Of a DNA stretch of 64,000 bases, positions 17,915 to 26,635 are shown one piece after another. Position numbers and translations under genes: made by a program. Source of the stretch: Pseudomonas lurida (lineage in GTDB: Bacteria > Pseudomonadota > Gammaproteobacteria > Pseudomonadales > Pseudomonadaceae); contig NZ_PDJB01000001.1 in NCBI RefSeq assembly GCF_002563895.1, positions 4,509,501 through 4,573,500 of the forward strand. The letters run 5' to 3'. A model generated the notes under the pieces. That model made no database searches. It was given only the letters and a program-made list of their open reading frames with translations, and was not told where the DNA came from. Positions within the stretch are counted from its first letter, which is position 1; the number at the start of each line of letters is the position of its first letter.

Positions 17915-19519
17915 TTACATCTTGCTGAACAGGCTCAACTGCGAGATTTTCACGAAGGCCAGTTGCGAGGCCTGCAGCATGGTTTGCTGCAAGGTCAGGT
18001 TGATCGCGGCCTGGGCCGTGTCGATGTTGCCCAAGTCACTCATGGTGCTGGTATTGGCCAGGCCGATGCTGTTGTTTTCACTGGCCTGGATGTCCAGCGC
18101 TGCGCCGCGCGCGCCAATGGAGCCACGCACATTGTCAACCTGGGCACGGGAGTTGGCCAGATTGGCCACCGACGAGCTCAGGACATCCTTCAACTTGAGC
18201 ATCGCCGCCGGGTTTCCATCGACTGGCTGCTCCAGCGCCTGGCGCAGCTGGCTCAAAGTATCCAGCGCGTTCTGGGTCTTTTGCGTACTGGCAGCCACCG
18301 CAAACTGATCGCCGTTTTGTGGCGTACCGCTGATATCAAAAGTCACACCGGCGGCAGTCACCGTCGTTCCGCCACCGGTGTCGCCCGTGGCAATGGCCTT
18401 GCTGTCAGCCGTGTACGGTTGGGCATACACCTCATACGCAGTGCCGGAGGTGAACTTGATCACCGCGCCACTGTTGGCAGGGAAGGTACTGGAATACGCC
18501 GCCTGATCGCTCACGGTCGCATTATTCAACTGTGCTGTGGACGTGTTACTCGGCGTACGCGAGACACTGAAAGTGTCGGGTTTGGCGGCTAGGCTGAACG
18601 AACGGTCCTTGACCAACGCATCGGAGTCAGGTCCCGGGGCAACCCCCTTGAGATCGAGATTGATGTCAAAGTTCACGCCCCGCAGGCTCACCGTGGAAGC
18701 GCCTTCCTTAGTGGAATCAAACGTGCCGTTACCCGGAATTTCCGAAGTGATATCGTTGCCGTCTTTATCAGACACCTTGTACTGGGTGCTGCTAGTAAAG
18801 GTCAGCTTGTAAGGCTGGCCTTCCGCGAACTTCTTGGTGTAGTCGGTGCCCGACGTCACCAGGCCGGCCGACAACGAGACCTTGTTGTCATTGGGCACCG
18901 GCGCCGTTGCCGGCGGCACGATCGGCGGTACGATCCATGTCGATTGGGTACGGCCCGAGTTGACTGCCCCGCCCATGATGCTCTTGCCGGTATCGCCAGC
19001 ACTGACCTTCAACGTGTCTGAGACCTGCAGGCTCAACGGAGTCTCATCGCCCTGATAGGTGTAGGTCCCGTCACTGTTGCGACTGTAAGGCGGCGTCGAC
19101 GTCTTGGAACCGGAAAACAGGTAGTTACCCGACGAATCCTTGCTGTTGAGCAGGCCCAGCACCTGGTCTTCCAAGGCCGCGACCTGACCGGCAATAGATT
19201 TGCGGTCGGCATCACTGAGCGAGCCACCCGCCTGGAGGGCCAGGGTACTGGCGGCTTGTAGTGCGTCGTTGATCGAACCCAACACGCTTTCTTCGTTGGT
19301 CAGCGAGTTCTTCAAGCTGGTGATGTTGCCGTTGAACTGGCCCAGCATGTCTTTCTGCTGTTGCAGCATCAACAGGCGCGCTGCCGCGACCGGGTCATCG
19401 GAGGCGGTCTCTACGCGCACACCGGTGCTGGCCTGATTCTGGGCCTTCACGACGCTTGAGTAGTTATCCGAATACTTGGCGGAACTGGTTTCGAAGTATT
19501 GTGCTGTGGAAATGCGCAT
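17915..19519 (-). CDS. flgL: Hook-filament junction protein FlgL
   Basis: A 534-residue flagellin-like protein (HAP3) joining hook and filament through FlgK. Conserved ends are MRISTAQYFE with QNQASTGVRVETASDDPVAA at the N-terminus and the D0 helix with INLTLQQTMLQASQLAFVKISQLSLFSKM at the C-terminus. Enteric FlgL is about 317 residues; the extra length lies in the central, surface-exposed part (about 140-400), rich in S, T, G and D, a form common in the P. fluorescens group. It is 14 bases downstream of flgK. Confidence 0.95.
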   Translation of the reverse strand: MRISTAQYFETSSAKYSDNYSSVVKAQNQASTGVRVETASDDPVAAARLLMLQQQKDMLGQFNGNITSLKNSLTNEESVLGSINDALQAASTLALQAGGSLSDADRKSIAGQVAALEDQVLGLLNSKDSSGNYLFSGSKTSTPPYSRNSDGTYTYQGDETPLSLQVSDTLKVSAGDTGKSIMGGAVNSGRTQSTWIVPPIVPPATAPVPNDNKVSLSAGLVTSGTDYTKKFAEGQPYKLTFTSSTQYKVSDKDGNDITSEIPGNGTFDSTKEGASTVSLRGVNFDINLDLKGVAPGPDSDALVKDRSFSLAAKPDTFSVSRTPSNTSTAQLNNATVSDQAAYSSTFPANSGAVIKFTSGTAYEVYAQPYTADSKAIATGDTGGGTTVTAAGVTFDISGTPQNGDQFAVAASTQKTQNALDTLSQLRQALEQPVDGNPAAMLKLKDVLSSSVANLANSRAQVDNVRGSIGARGAALDIQASENNSIGLANTSTMSDLGNIDTAQAAINLTLQQTMLQASQLAFVKISQLSLFSKM

Positions 19520-19533
19520 CGTCCCAGACTCCC

Positions 19534-21579
19534 TTAAAGACTATTGATCAGCGTACTGAAGGTTTCTTGCGCAGCCTTGATGATCTGCGACGACGCGGTG
19601 TAGTACTGCTGGAACTTGATCATGTCGCCCGCCTCTTCATCCAGGTTGACCTGGGATACCGAGTTGCGTGCGTCCTGGTTGGCCTTGAGCAATGCGCCCG
19701 TGGCGGTGGTGTCGGTAATGGCCGAAGCGGCCTTGGCACCCACGGTCGACACCAGCCGGCTGTTGGCCGCCACCAGGCTCACACCGCCACCGCTGCCATC
19801 CGCCAGGCCGACGGTCGCCTTGGTCTGCAGGTCGAGCAATGCCTGGGCATTCCGGTTATCCGACTTGCCCGAAGCATTGAAGGAAAAGGTCGTGCTGTCG
19901 CCATCGGCGGGCGCACCGCCGACAGTGGTGTCGAACTTGAAGCTCTTGGCAGGTACGACCAACGCACCGTTGGCGTCACGCATTGGCACGTTGATGGTGA
20001 TGTTGTTGCTTTGGCCCGGAATGATACTGCCGGTGCCAATCGGGTTGCCCTGCGCATCGTTGACCGTATAGGTCTGGGTGCCGTCGGTCGCCGGCTTGCC
20101 AAACACCATCTTCACCGGCATCGAGTGTTCAATCCCGGTGCGCAGTTGAGCGGTGTCGGCGCCGCCATGAATATCGATAGGCAAGGTCAGCGTCGGCGGC
20201 GTAAAGGTGCCGGTGCCCTCGTTGGTCTTGCTGCCCTCACCCAGCAACGGCCCGGCGAACGCGATCTTATTGGCGTCCTTCAAATCGGTGCCAATGCTGG
20301 TCGCGCCATTGGCAGTAGGGCTGACTTTGAAGCTGTCACCTGCCGCCATCGGCCCCTTGCCGTCCAAGGCCAGGGTGAACCCGTCAATCACCGGCGGCGG
20401 CGTGGTCGTGGTGTCGAACGCCCCCATGGACTTGCCGTCGGAACGCATCACCGTGTAGTTGTTGCCGCTGGTGAAAGTGACTTTATAGTCGTAGGTCGTC
20501 AGCTTGCTGGTGTCGCTGATGGACACGTTCAAGTTGCCGGAACCGGTGCTGTTGTTCCCCGAGCCCACGCTACGCTGCGCAATGGCCGCGGCGCTGTTGA
20601 TGTCCTTGAACAACGACGAACCAAAGTCACCGTTCAGGTCCAGGCCTTGGCCCAACTGGCTGTTGACCGCGTCCGCAGTGACGATCGCGATACGCCCCAG
20701 GTCATTGATGGCCGGCATCAAGGCATCGCTGCGATAACGCAACAAGCCACCGATGCTGCCGCCACTGAGTACGTTACCCAGGTCCACCGAGGTGCCGCCG
20801 CCCGCATTGAGCTGGATGGTGTACTGGCTCGGGTCGCTCGCGCTCGGCACGGCCGAAATACTGTTGGATTGGTCACCCAGCACCAAGGACTGGCCAGTGC
20901 CGGTACTGACGCTGAACACACCGTTCTTCTCGACAGCAGTGACGCCAACCAATTCGTTCAGCGAGCGCACCGCCTCGTTGCGCGCATCCAGCAGGTTGGC
21001 CGGAGCACTGTTGCTGGAGCCCTGCGCCTGGGTGATCTGCTTGTTGAGCGAGGCAATCGAGGACGTCAACTGGTTGACCTGATCACTCATGGTCTTGAGT
21101 TGACCATTGATCGACTCTTTCTGCTGGTTCAGCTGGGTCGAGATCGAGTTGAAGCGGTTGCTCAAGGTCTGGGCACTGGTCAGCAGCACCTGGCGCGCGG
21201 ACACATCGCTGGGGTTGGCCGCAGAGGTCTGCACGGCAGCAAAGAACGCACTGAGCACCGAGGACATACCGGTGGTCTTGTCCGACAGGGTCTTGTCGAT
21301 GGCACTGGCCTGGCTCGAATAGGCCTTGGCGTCATTATTCAGCGCGGTACTGTTCTGGTAGGCCGCATCGAGGAACTCGTTATAGACCCGGCGCACGTCA
21401 GCCAGGGTCGTGCCGCTGCCGATGAACACGCCGCCATAGGGGTTCGACGCACTCGCATTCTGGGTGGTCTGCTGGCGCGAGTATCCCGAGGTATTGGCGT
21501 TGGCAATGTTGTTACTCAAGACCGACAACGATCCTTGAGAGGCGTTAAGCCCTGACATCCCGATACTGAGCAAACTCAT
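19534..21579 (-). CDS. flgK: Hook-filament junction protein FlgK
   Basis: A 681-residue HAP1 protein between hook and FlgL. The N-terminus SLLSIGMSGLNASQGSLSVLSNNIANANTSGYSRQ is the typical flagellar rod/hook domain, and the C-terminus (NLDEEAGDMIKFQQYYTASSQIIKAAQETFSTLINSL) is the matching D0 helix. The middle is long and variable, as in other fluorescent pseudomonads. It starts 10 bases after flgJ and is exported by the FlgN chaperone, encoded elsewhere. Confidence 0.97.
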   Translation of the reverse strand: MSLLSIGMSGLNASQGSLSVLSNNIANANTSGYSRQQTTQNASASNPYGGVFIGSGTTLADVRRVYNEFLDAAYQNSTALNNDAKAYSSQASAIDKTLSDKTTGMSSVLSAFFAAVQTSAANPSDVSARQVLLTSAQTLSNRFNSISTQLNQQKESINGQLKTMSDQVNQLTSSIASLNKQITQAQGSSNSAPANLLDARNEAVRSLNELVGVTAVEKNGVFSVSTGTGQSLVLGDQSNSISAVPSASDPSQYTIQLNAGGGTSVDLGNVLSGGSIGGLLRYRSDALMPAINDLGRIAIVTADAVNSQLGQGLDLNGDFGSSLFKDINSAAAIAQRSVGSGNNSTGSGNLNVSISDTSKLTTYDYKVTFTSGNNYTVMRSDGKSMGAFDTTTTPPPVIDGFTLALDGKGPMAAGDSFKVSPTANGATSIGTDLKDANKIAFAGPLLGEGSKTNEGTGTFTPPTLTLPIDIHGGADTAQLRTGIEHSMPVKMVFGKPATDGTQTYTVNDAQGNPIGTGSIIPGQSNNITINVPMRDANGALVVPAKSFKFDTTVGGAPADGDSTTFSFNASGKSDNRNAQALLDLQTKATVGLADGSGGGVSLVAANSRLVSTVGAKAASAITDTTATGALLKANQDARNSVSQVNLDEEAGDMIKFQQYYTASSQIIKAAQETFSTLINSL

Positions 21580-21589
21580 GGTTCAGACC

Positions 21590-22861
21590 TTATAAATGTG
21601 TGGTTGCGCCCGCGGCAGCGTAGTTCTGGTAACTGTTCATCGTTTTTGCGATCTGCGAAATCTTGCTGGCGTAGTCCGGATCGGTTGCGTACCCGGCTTT
21701 TTGCAACTCGCGCACAAACTGTTCCGGGTTGTCGGCCGACTTCACAACTTCTTTATAGCGATCATTGCTTTGCAGCAATGTCACCAGGTCATGGAAGCTG
21801 TCCTGGTACGAGTTGTAGGAACGGAACTGCGCCGTTTCCTTGACCATCGCGCCGTCACGGAACTCACTGGTGATTGCGCGGGCCTGGCCGCCCTGCCAAC
21901 TCTGGCCGGCCTTGATGCCGAACAGGTTGTGGCTGCTGCTGCCATCTTCGGCGCGCATCACCGATTTACCCCAACCGGTTTCCAGGGCGGCCTGGGCCAC
22001 CAGGTATTTCGGATCGACACCAATGCGCGCGGCGGCCGCCTTGGCCATCGGCAACATGGTGGCGACAAATTCATCCTGCGAGCTGAAGGCCTTCTTCGCC
22101 GGCGCCAACGGCGGCTGGGCCACGGCACGGCCGTAGACCTGCATGCGCCCGCTCGGCACGGCAAACGTGCGTGCGGTGCTGTTGACCACGTTGTCGTCGG
22201 CCGCACTGTTACGCAGCGGCGCGCTTTTGGCATCGATCGCGACCGGCGCGTTCGGCACGATGCCGGCGAGCAGGCGATCCGTCAGCTTGCTTGGCAAGGC
22301 AATGCGGCGCTGATTCATCAGCTCCATGTCATTGCTGTGAGACGCTGCAGCGCCGGCCTGTGGCTCCGCCACGCGATAAGCCCACAACGGGCGCTGACCA
22401 TTGGAGCGGCCCAGCGGCCCTTGCGCCTGGGTGCCTGCCGCAATTTCCGTCGGCACATCAACCTTCTTCACCGGCTCGGCCGCCGCCGGGCCTTGCAGGG
22501 TAGCGGCCTGGGCCTCCACCGGTTTGTTCTTCTGCATCTGGCGCATCAGCACATCGGCCAGGCCGATACCACCGCCCTCGCGCGACATCGAGACGGCCAG
22601 TTGCTGGTCGTACATTTCCTGGTACTGCTTGGCCGCTGGCGTGTTCATCGGGTTGTCTTTACCCAACGCTTCGGTGGCCGAACGCATGGACTTGAGCATC
22701 TCGCTCAAAAACAGCGACTCAAACTCCTGCGCCACCTTGCGCATGTTGCCTTCGCTGTTCTTGTCGTCGCCGACCTTGAGCTGGTTAAGCCGGTTCAAGT
22801 CGGAGTAAGACCCCGAGTCCGCCGTGCTGCTGATGCCGCTCTTGCGCATATCCATGGCCAT
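21590..22861 (-). CDS. flgJ: Peptidoglycan hydrolase / rod scaffold FlgJ
   Basis: A 423-residue two-domain protein that helps the rod cross the cell wall. The N-terminal rod-binding domain (about 40-110; KVAQEFESLFLSEMLKSMR) caps the rod. A linker (about 115-250) follows. The C-terminal glucosaminidase domain (about 260-415) has catalytic E294 in AQAALETGWGKS and the YRSYNSYQDSFHDLV-like block. Enteric FlgJ is about 313 residues; the longer linker explains the difference. Start codons at 22861 and 22855 (third residue, better spaced from GAGG) are both possible. Confidence 0.96.
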   Translation of the reverse strand: MAMDMRKSGISSTADSGSYSDLNRLNQLKVGDDKNSEGNMRKVAQEFESLFLSEMLKSMRSATEALGKDNPMNTPAAKQYQEMYDQQLAVSMSREGGGIGLADVLMRQMQKNKPVEAQAATLQGPAAAEPVKKVDVPTEIAAGTQAQGPLGRSNGQRPLWAYRVAEPQAGAAASHSNDMELMNQRRIALPSKLTDRLLAGIVPNAPVAIDAKSAPLRNSAADDNVVNSTARTFAVPSGRMQVYGRAVAQPPLAPAKKAFSSQDEFVATMLPMAKAAAARIGVDPKYLVAQAALETGWGKSVMRAEDGSSSHNLFGIKAGQSWQGGQARAITSEFRDGAMVKETAQFRSYNSYQDSFHDLVTLLQSNDRYKEVVKSADNPEQFVRELQKAGYATDPDYASKISQIAKTMNSYQNYAAAGATTHL

Positions 22862-22865
22862 CGCC

Positions 22866-23981
22866 TCAGATCACGATCAGGTCGGCTTGCAAGGCGCCGG
22901 CCTGTTTCAGCGCTTCGAGGATCGCCATCAAGTCGCCGGGCGCTGCGCCCACCTGGTTCACCGCACGGACAATCTCATCCAGGGTGGTGCCAGGGCCGAA
23001 CTTGAACATCGGCTTGGCTTCTTGCTGGGCATTGACACGCGAACGCGGCACTACCGCCGTCTGGCCGTTGGACAACGGCCCAGGCTGGCTGACGATCGGG
23101 TCTTCGGTGATGGTCACGGTCAGGCTGCCGTGGGTCACGGCCGCTGGCGACACCTTGACGTTCTGGCCGATCACGATGGTACCGGTACGCGAGTTGATGA
23201 TGACTTTGGCGACGGCCTGGCCCGGGTCGACCTCAAGGTTTTCCAGGATCGACAAATAGTCGACACGCTGGCTGGGGTCCAGCGGCGCCGTCACACGGAT
23301 CGAGCCGCCGTCGATGGCCTGGGCCACGCCAGGGCCGAGCATGTCGTTGATCTTGTCGACCACACGCTTGGCAGTGGTGAAGTCGGAGCGGTTGAGGTTC
23401 AGGGTAAGGCTGTTGCCCTGGTTGAAACCACTCGGCACGGTGCGTTCAACCGTGGCGCCGCCAGGGATACGACCGGCCGACGGCACGTTGACGGTGATCT
23501 TCGAACCGTCGCGCCCCTCGGCATCGAACCCGCCCACGACCAGGTTGCCCTGGGCGATGGCATAGACGTTGCCGTCGATACCCTTCAGAGGCGTCATCAG
23601 CAAGGTGCCGCCGCGCAGGCTTTTCGAATTACCGATGGACGACACGGTGATATCCACCACCTGCCCCGGCTTGGAAAACGCCGGCAAGTCGGCACTGATG
23701 GACACGGCCGCGACGTTTTTGAGCTGCACGTTGCCCGAACCGGCCGGCACCTTGATGCCGAACTGCGACAGCATGTTGTTGAAGGTCTGCAGGGTGAACG
23801 GGGTCTGGGTGGTCTGGTCACCCGTGCCGTTGAGCCCTACCACCAGGCCGTAGCCGATCAACTGGTTGGAACGCACGCCGGAGATGCTGGCGATGTCCTT
23901 CAGGCGTTCGGCCTGGGCGACAGCGCTCAAGGAAAGCAGGAGTGCGGCCGCCATCAGCTGTTTGAAGTTCAAAGTGGCCAC
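22866..23981 (-). CDS. flgI: Flagellar P-ring protein FlgI
   Basis: A 371-residue periplasmic protein that forms the P ring in peptidoglycan. A Sec signal peptide (about 9-24; [16 protein letters not shown]) precedes mature [21 protein letters not shown], the highly conserved FlgI start. There is no ATG at the expected start: the frame can begin with GTG at 23981, directly abutting the flgH TAG, or TTG at 23972, which fits homologues better. An internal ATG (residue 10) would truncate the signal peptide. Non-AUG initiation with coupling to flgH is likely. Confidence 0.95.
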   Translation of the reverse strand: MATLNFKQLMAAALLLSLSAVAQAERLKDIASISGVRSNQLIGYGLVVGLNGTGDQTTQTPFTLQTFNNMLSQFGIKVPAGSGNVQLKNVAAVSISADLPAFSKPGQVVDITVSSIGNSKSLRGGTLLMTPLKGIDGNVYAIAQGNLVVGGFDAEGRDGSKITVNVPSAGRIPGGATVERTVPSGFNQGNSLTLNLNRSDFTTAKRVVDKINDMLGPGVAQAIDGGSIRVTAPLDPSQRVDYLSILENLEVDPGQAVAKVIINSRTGTIVIGQNVKVSPAAVTHGSLTVTITEDPIVSQPGPLSNGQTAVVPRSRVNAQQEAKPMFKFGPGTTLDEIVRAVNQVGAAPGDLMAILEALKQAGALQADLIVI

Positions 23982-24677
23982 CTAGAAAGGGAACAGCGGG
24001 CTAAGGAAGAAACGGTCGAACCAGCCCGGCTGACTCGCATCAGCAAACGAACCTGTACCCGAATAGGTAATGCGCGCATCGGCAATCCGCGTCGACGGCA
24101 CGGTGTTGTCGGTGGAGATGTCATCGGCGCGGACCATGCCGGCAATACGCACCAGCTCGTCACCAGTGTTGAGCGTCATCCACTTTTCACCGCGTACGGC
24201 GATGATGCCGTTGGGCAGTACATCGGCCACGGTCACGGTAATCGAACCCGTCAGGCTGTTGCCCTGCCCCGCCGCGCTCTTGCCATTGGTGGCACGGTCG
24301 CCGCTGTAGCCGGCGTCCAGGCTCAGGTCGCCACTGCCCAATGGGTTATTGGTGTTCGGTACGGCGCCAAACAACGAGGTCAGGCCAATGCCGGCCTTGC
24401 TGGTCTTGCCGATCTGCGAGTTGGCGTTCTTGCTGGCCTGGGTCTTCTCGTTCAGGGTGATGGTGATGATGTCACCGACCCGGAACGCCTTGCGGTCGCT
24501 GTACAGGTTCTGCTCGAAACCGGCCTGGTAGATCGAGCCATTGTTGGCGGCCGCCGGCAACGGCGTGCGTGGCAACACCGGCGCGTAGTACGGGTCATTG
24601 GGTTTTGGCGTCGGGGCGACACAGCCCGCGAGCACGGCAATCCCACTCAATGCCAGAACAGAAACATAGCGATTCAT
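23982..24677 (-). CDS. flgH: Flagellar L-ring lipoprotein FlgH
   Basis: A 231-residue outer-membrane lipoprotein forming the L ring. The lipoprotein signal is clear ([13 protein letters not shown], lipidated C19). The conserved core includes [19 protein letters not shown] and [28 protein letters not shown] precedes the ATG. It is 53 bases after flgG. Confidence 0.97.
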   Translation of the reverse strand: MNRYVSVLALSGIAVLAGCVAPTPKPNDPYYAPVLPRTPLPAAANNGSIYQAGFEQNLYSDRKAFRVGDIITITLNEKTQASKNANSQIGKTSKAGIGLTSLFGAVPNTNNPLGSGDLSLDAGYSGDRATNGKSAAGQGNSLTGSITVTVADVLPNGIIAVRGEKWMTLNTGDELVRIAGMVRADDISTDNTVPSTRIADARITYSGTGSFADASQPGWFDRFFLSPLFPF

Positions 24678-24730
24678 GACCCTTACCTCACGGTGCTGCA
24701 GGCGCCCTCAAGAGCGCCCCATAGACTTGA

Positions 24731-25516
24731 TTACAGATTCTGCGTTACGAACGAAAGCATCTGGTCGGCGGTGGAAATCACCTTGGAGTTCATCTCGTAG
24801 GCGCGCTGGGTGGTGATCATGTTGACCATCTCCTCAACGGTGCTCACGTTGGACGTTTCCAGGGTGCTTTGCAGCGTGGTGCCGAAACCGTTCAAGCCAG
24901 GGGTGCCGATTTGTGGCGCGCCGCTGGAGGCGGTTTCCAGGAACAGGTTGTTACCCATGGCCTGCAGGCCGGCCGGGTTGATGAAGTCGGCGGTTTGCAG
25001 GTTGCCGATCACCTGCGACGCCGGGTTGCCGGCAACGGTGATGGACACGGTGCCGTCGTTGCCGACGGTGAAGGTCTTGGCATCTGCTGGAACGACAACA
25101 GCCGGCTCCAGGGCGAAACCGTTGGCGGTCACGATCTGGCCGTTGGAATCCAGGTGGAAAGTACCGTCACGGGTGTAGGACGTGGTGCCGTCCGGTTGCA
25201 GGATCTGGAAGAAACCACGGCCGTTGATGGCCATGTCCAGCGGCTGGCCGGTCTGCTGCAGGTTACCGGCGCTGAAGTTCTTCTGGGTGCCGACGATCTG
25301 CACACCGGTACCCAATTGCAGGCCCGACGGCAGTTCGCTGTCCTGGGTCGACTGGGCACCTGGCTGCTTCTTGATCTGATAGAGCAAGTCCTGGAACTCG
25401 GCACGGTCGCGTTTGAAGCCCGTGGTCGACACGTTGGCCAAGTTGTTGGAAATGGTGGTCAGGTTCGTGTCCTGGGCGGACAGACCTGTTTTGGCAACCC
25501 ATAGAGCCGGAAGCAT
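24731..25516 (-). CDS. flgG: Distal rod protein FlgG
   Basis: A 261-residue main subunit of the distal rod, the drive shaft through the P and L rings. The N-terminus LWVAKTGLSAQDTNLTTISN and the C-terminus EEMVNMITTQRAYEMNSKVI are the paired D0 helices of axial proteins. The residue count (about 260) is invariant in the family. AAGGAG lies before the ATG. Confidence 0.98.
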   Translation of the reverse strand: MLPALWVAKTGLSAQDTNLTTISNNLANVSTTGFKRDRAEFQDLLYQIKKQPGAQSTQDSELPSGLQLGTGVQIVGTQKNFSAGNLQQTGQPLDMAINGRGFFQILQPDGTTSYTRDGTFHLDSNGQIVTANGFALEPAVVVPADAKTFTVGNDGTVSITVAGNPASQVIGNLQTADFINPAGLQAMGNNLFLETASSGAPQIGTPGLNGFGTTLQSTLETSNVSTVEEMVNMITTQRAYEMNSKVISTADQMLSFVTQNL

Positions 25517-25587
25517 GCTGTTCTCCTTCGTGCGCCTGTTTGTTGGCGCTGCGCTGCAAAATTAGTAGTGAGTCAGTGATGTGGCTA

Positions 25588-26328
25588 TCAGCTCATCTGC
25601 ATGACGCGTGTCATGGCCTGATCGTCTTCCTTGGCGCTGTTCATCATCTTGATGTGCAGCTCGAACTGTTTGGAAAGCGCCAGCACCGCGGTCATTTCTT
25701 CCACGGCATTGACGTTGCTCGCCTGCAGGAAGCCAGACGTCAGCGTGACGTTCGCGTCGGCCTGGGCCGGCTGGCCATCCTTGGTATGGATGGTGCCGTC
25801 CAAGCCTTTATTCATGTTCTTGAGGTCTGGCTGGACCAGCTTGATGCGGTCCACTTCAGCCATGACCCGCGGGCCTTCGCCCATGGCGCGGATGCTGATG
25901 GTGCCGTCAGCACCTACTTCAATTTTCTGCTGGGGCGGCACGGCGATCGGGCCACCGTTGCCCATGATCGGCATGCCGTTGCCGGCCCGCAGCACACCCA
26001 ATGCGTCGACGTTCATGCTGGCGCTGCGCACGTAGGCTTCGCTGCCGTCCGGGGTCTGCACGGCCATCCAGCCATTACCGTTGACGGCCACGTCCAGGTC
26101 ACGACCGGTCTCGATCATGGCCCCCGGGGTGAAGTCGGTGGCTGGGCGCTCGGTCATGGCAAACGCCCGCGCCGGAAAGCTGTCACCGAACACCGGCATC
26201 GAACGTGCCTGTTCCAGGTCACGCTGGAAACCATTGGTGGAGATGTTCGCCAGGTTGTTGGCATGGGCCTTCTGCGCCAGCGCATTCTGGCTGGCGCCGG
26301 TCATTGCCACATAAAGGTACTTGTCCAC
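25588..26328 (-). CDS. flgF: Proximal rod protein FlgF
   Basis: A 246-residue proximal rod subunit. The gene most likely starts at a GTG (VDKYLYVAMTGASQNALAQK is the standard FlgF N-terminus), with AGAGGAAAG just upstream. An ATG 12 codons further upstream would put the ribosome site inside the coding sequence. It is the first gene of the flgFGHIJKL unit, about 57 bases from a sigma54-type promoter. Confidence 0.95.
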   Translation of the reverse strand: MDKYLYVAMTGASQNALAQKAHANNLANISTNGFQRDLEQARSMPVFGDSFPARAFAMTERPATDFTPGAMIETGRDLDVAVNGNGWMAVQTPDGSEAYVRSASMNVDALGVLRAGNGMPIMGNGGPIAVPPQQKIEVGADGTISIRAMGEGPRVMAEVDRIKLVQPDLKNMNKGLDGTIHTKDGQPAQADANVTLTSGFLQASNVNAVEEMTAVLALSKQFELHIKMMNSAKEDDQAMTRVMQMS

Positions 26329-26384
26329 GCTCTTTCCTCTTTCTGACGGACGCTTGCCGCCCACCGCTGTACTGATGAGGCTTA

Positions 26385-26400
26385 AGCAATTTGCGAACCA
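26385..26400 (-). promoter_or_regulatory. Sigma54 promoter of flgFGHIJKL
   Basis: On the minus strand TGGTTC-GCAAA-TTGCT keeps -24 GG and -12 GC at correct spacing. The expected activator is FleR. It lies 57 bases upstream of the flgF GTG. Confidence 0.7.
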
Positions 26401-26541
26401 ACTTTTGAAAAGCGCAGAAAGTGCAGGCGGGACGGGGGTTTGCGGCGAGGCGTGAGGATTTCAGGGTTGAGCGCGAGTCGAAAAAACGGCGGACTACTGC
26501 CGCCTGCGGCAAGGAGCGGTCTTATTGGCGACAAAGATCAC

Positions 26542-26631
26542 ATGTGGGCGCTGGCTTGCCTGCGACAGCGGAGTGTCCTTTTGCTCATCAGTGACTGAAG
26601 GACCGCAATCCCAGGCAAGCCAGCGCCCACG
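26542..26631. repeat. REP doublet (REPIN) between flgF and phhR
   Basis: Two REP palindromes of the GTGGGCGCTGGCTTGCCTG type in opposite orientation, about 50 bases apart. The right copy reaches almost to the phhR stop codon. It may serve as an mRNA 3' stabiliser for phhR. The stretch between it and the flgF promoter holds nothing recognisable. Confidence 0.85.
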
Positions 26632-26635
26632 GGTC

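Noticed and set aside
19456..21555. Nearly 700-codon plus-strand frame opposite flgK
   Set aside because: Antisense shadow of flgK, with His/Gln/Arg-rich composition typical of such shadows.
22824..24800. Plus-strand frame opposite flgI-flgH
   Set aside because: Covers two clear genes in antisense; no ribosome site or family resemblance.
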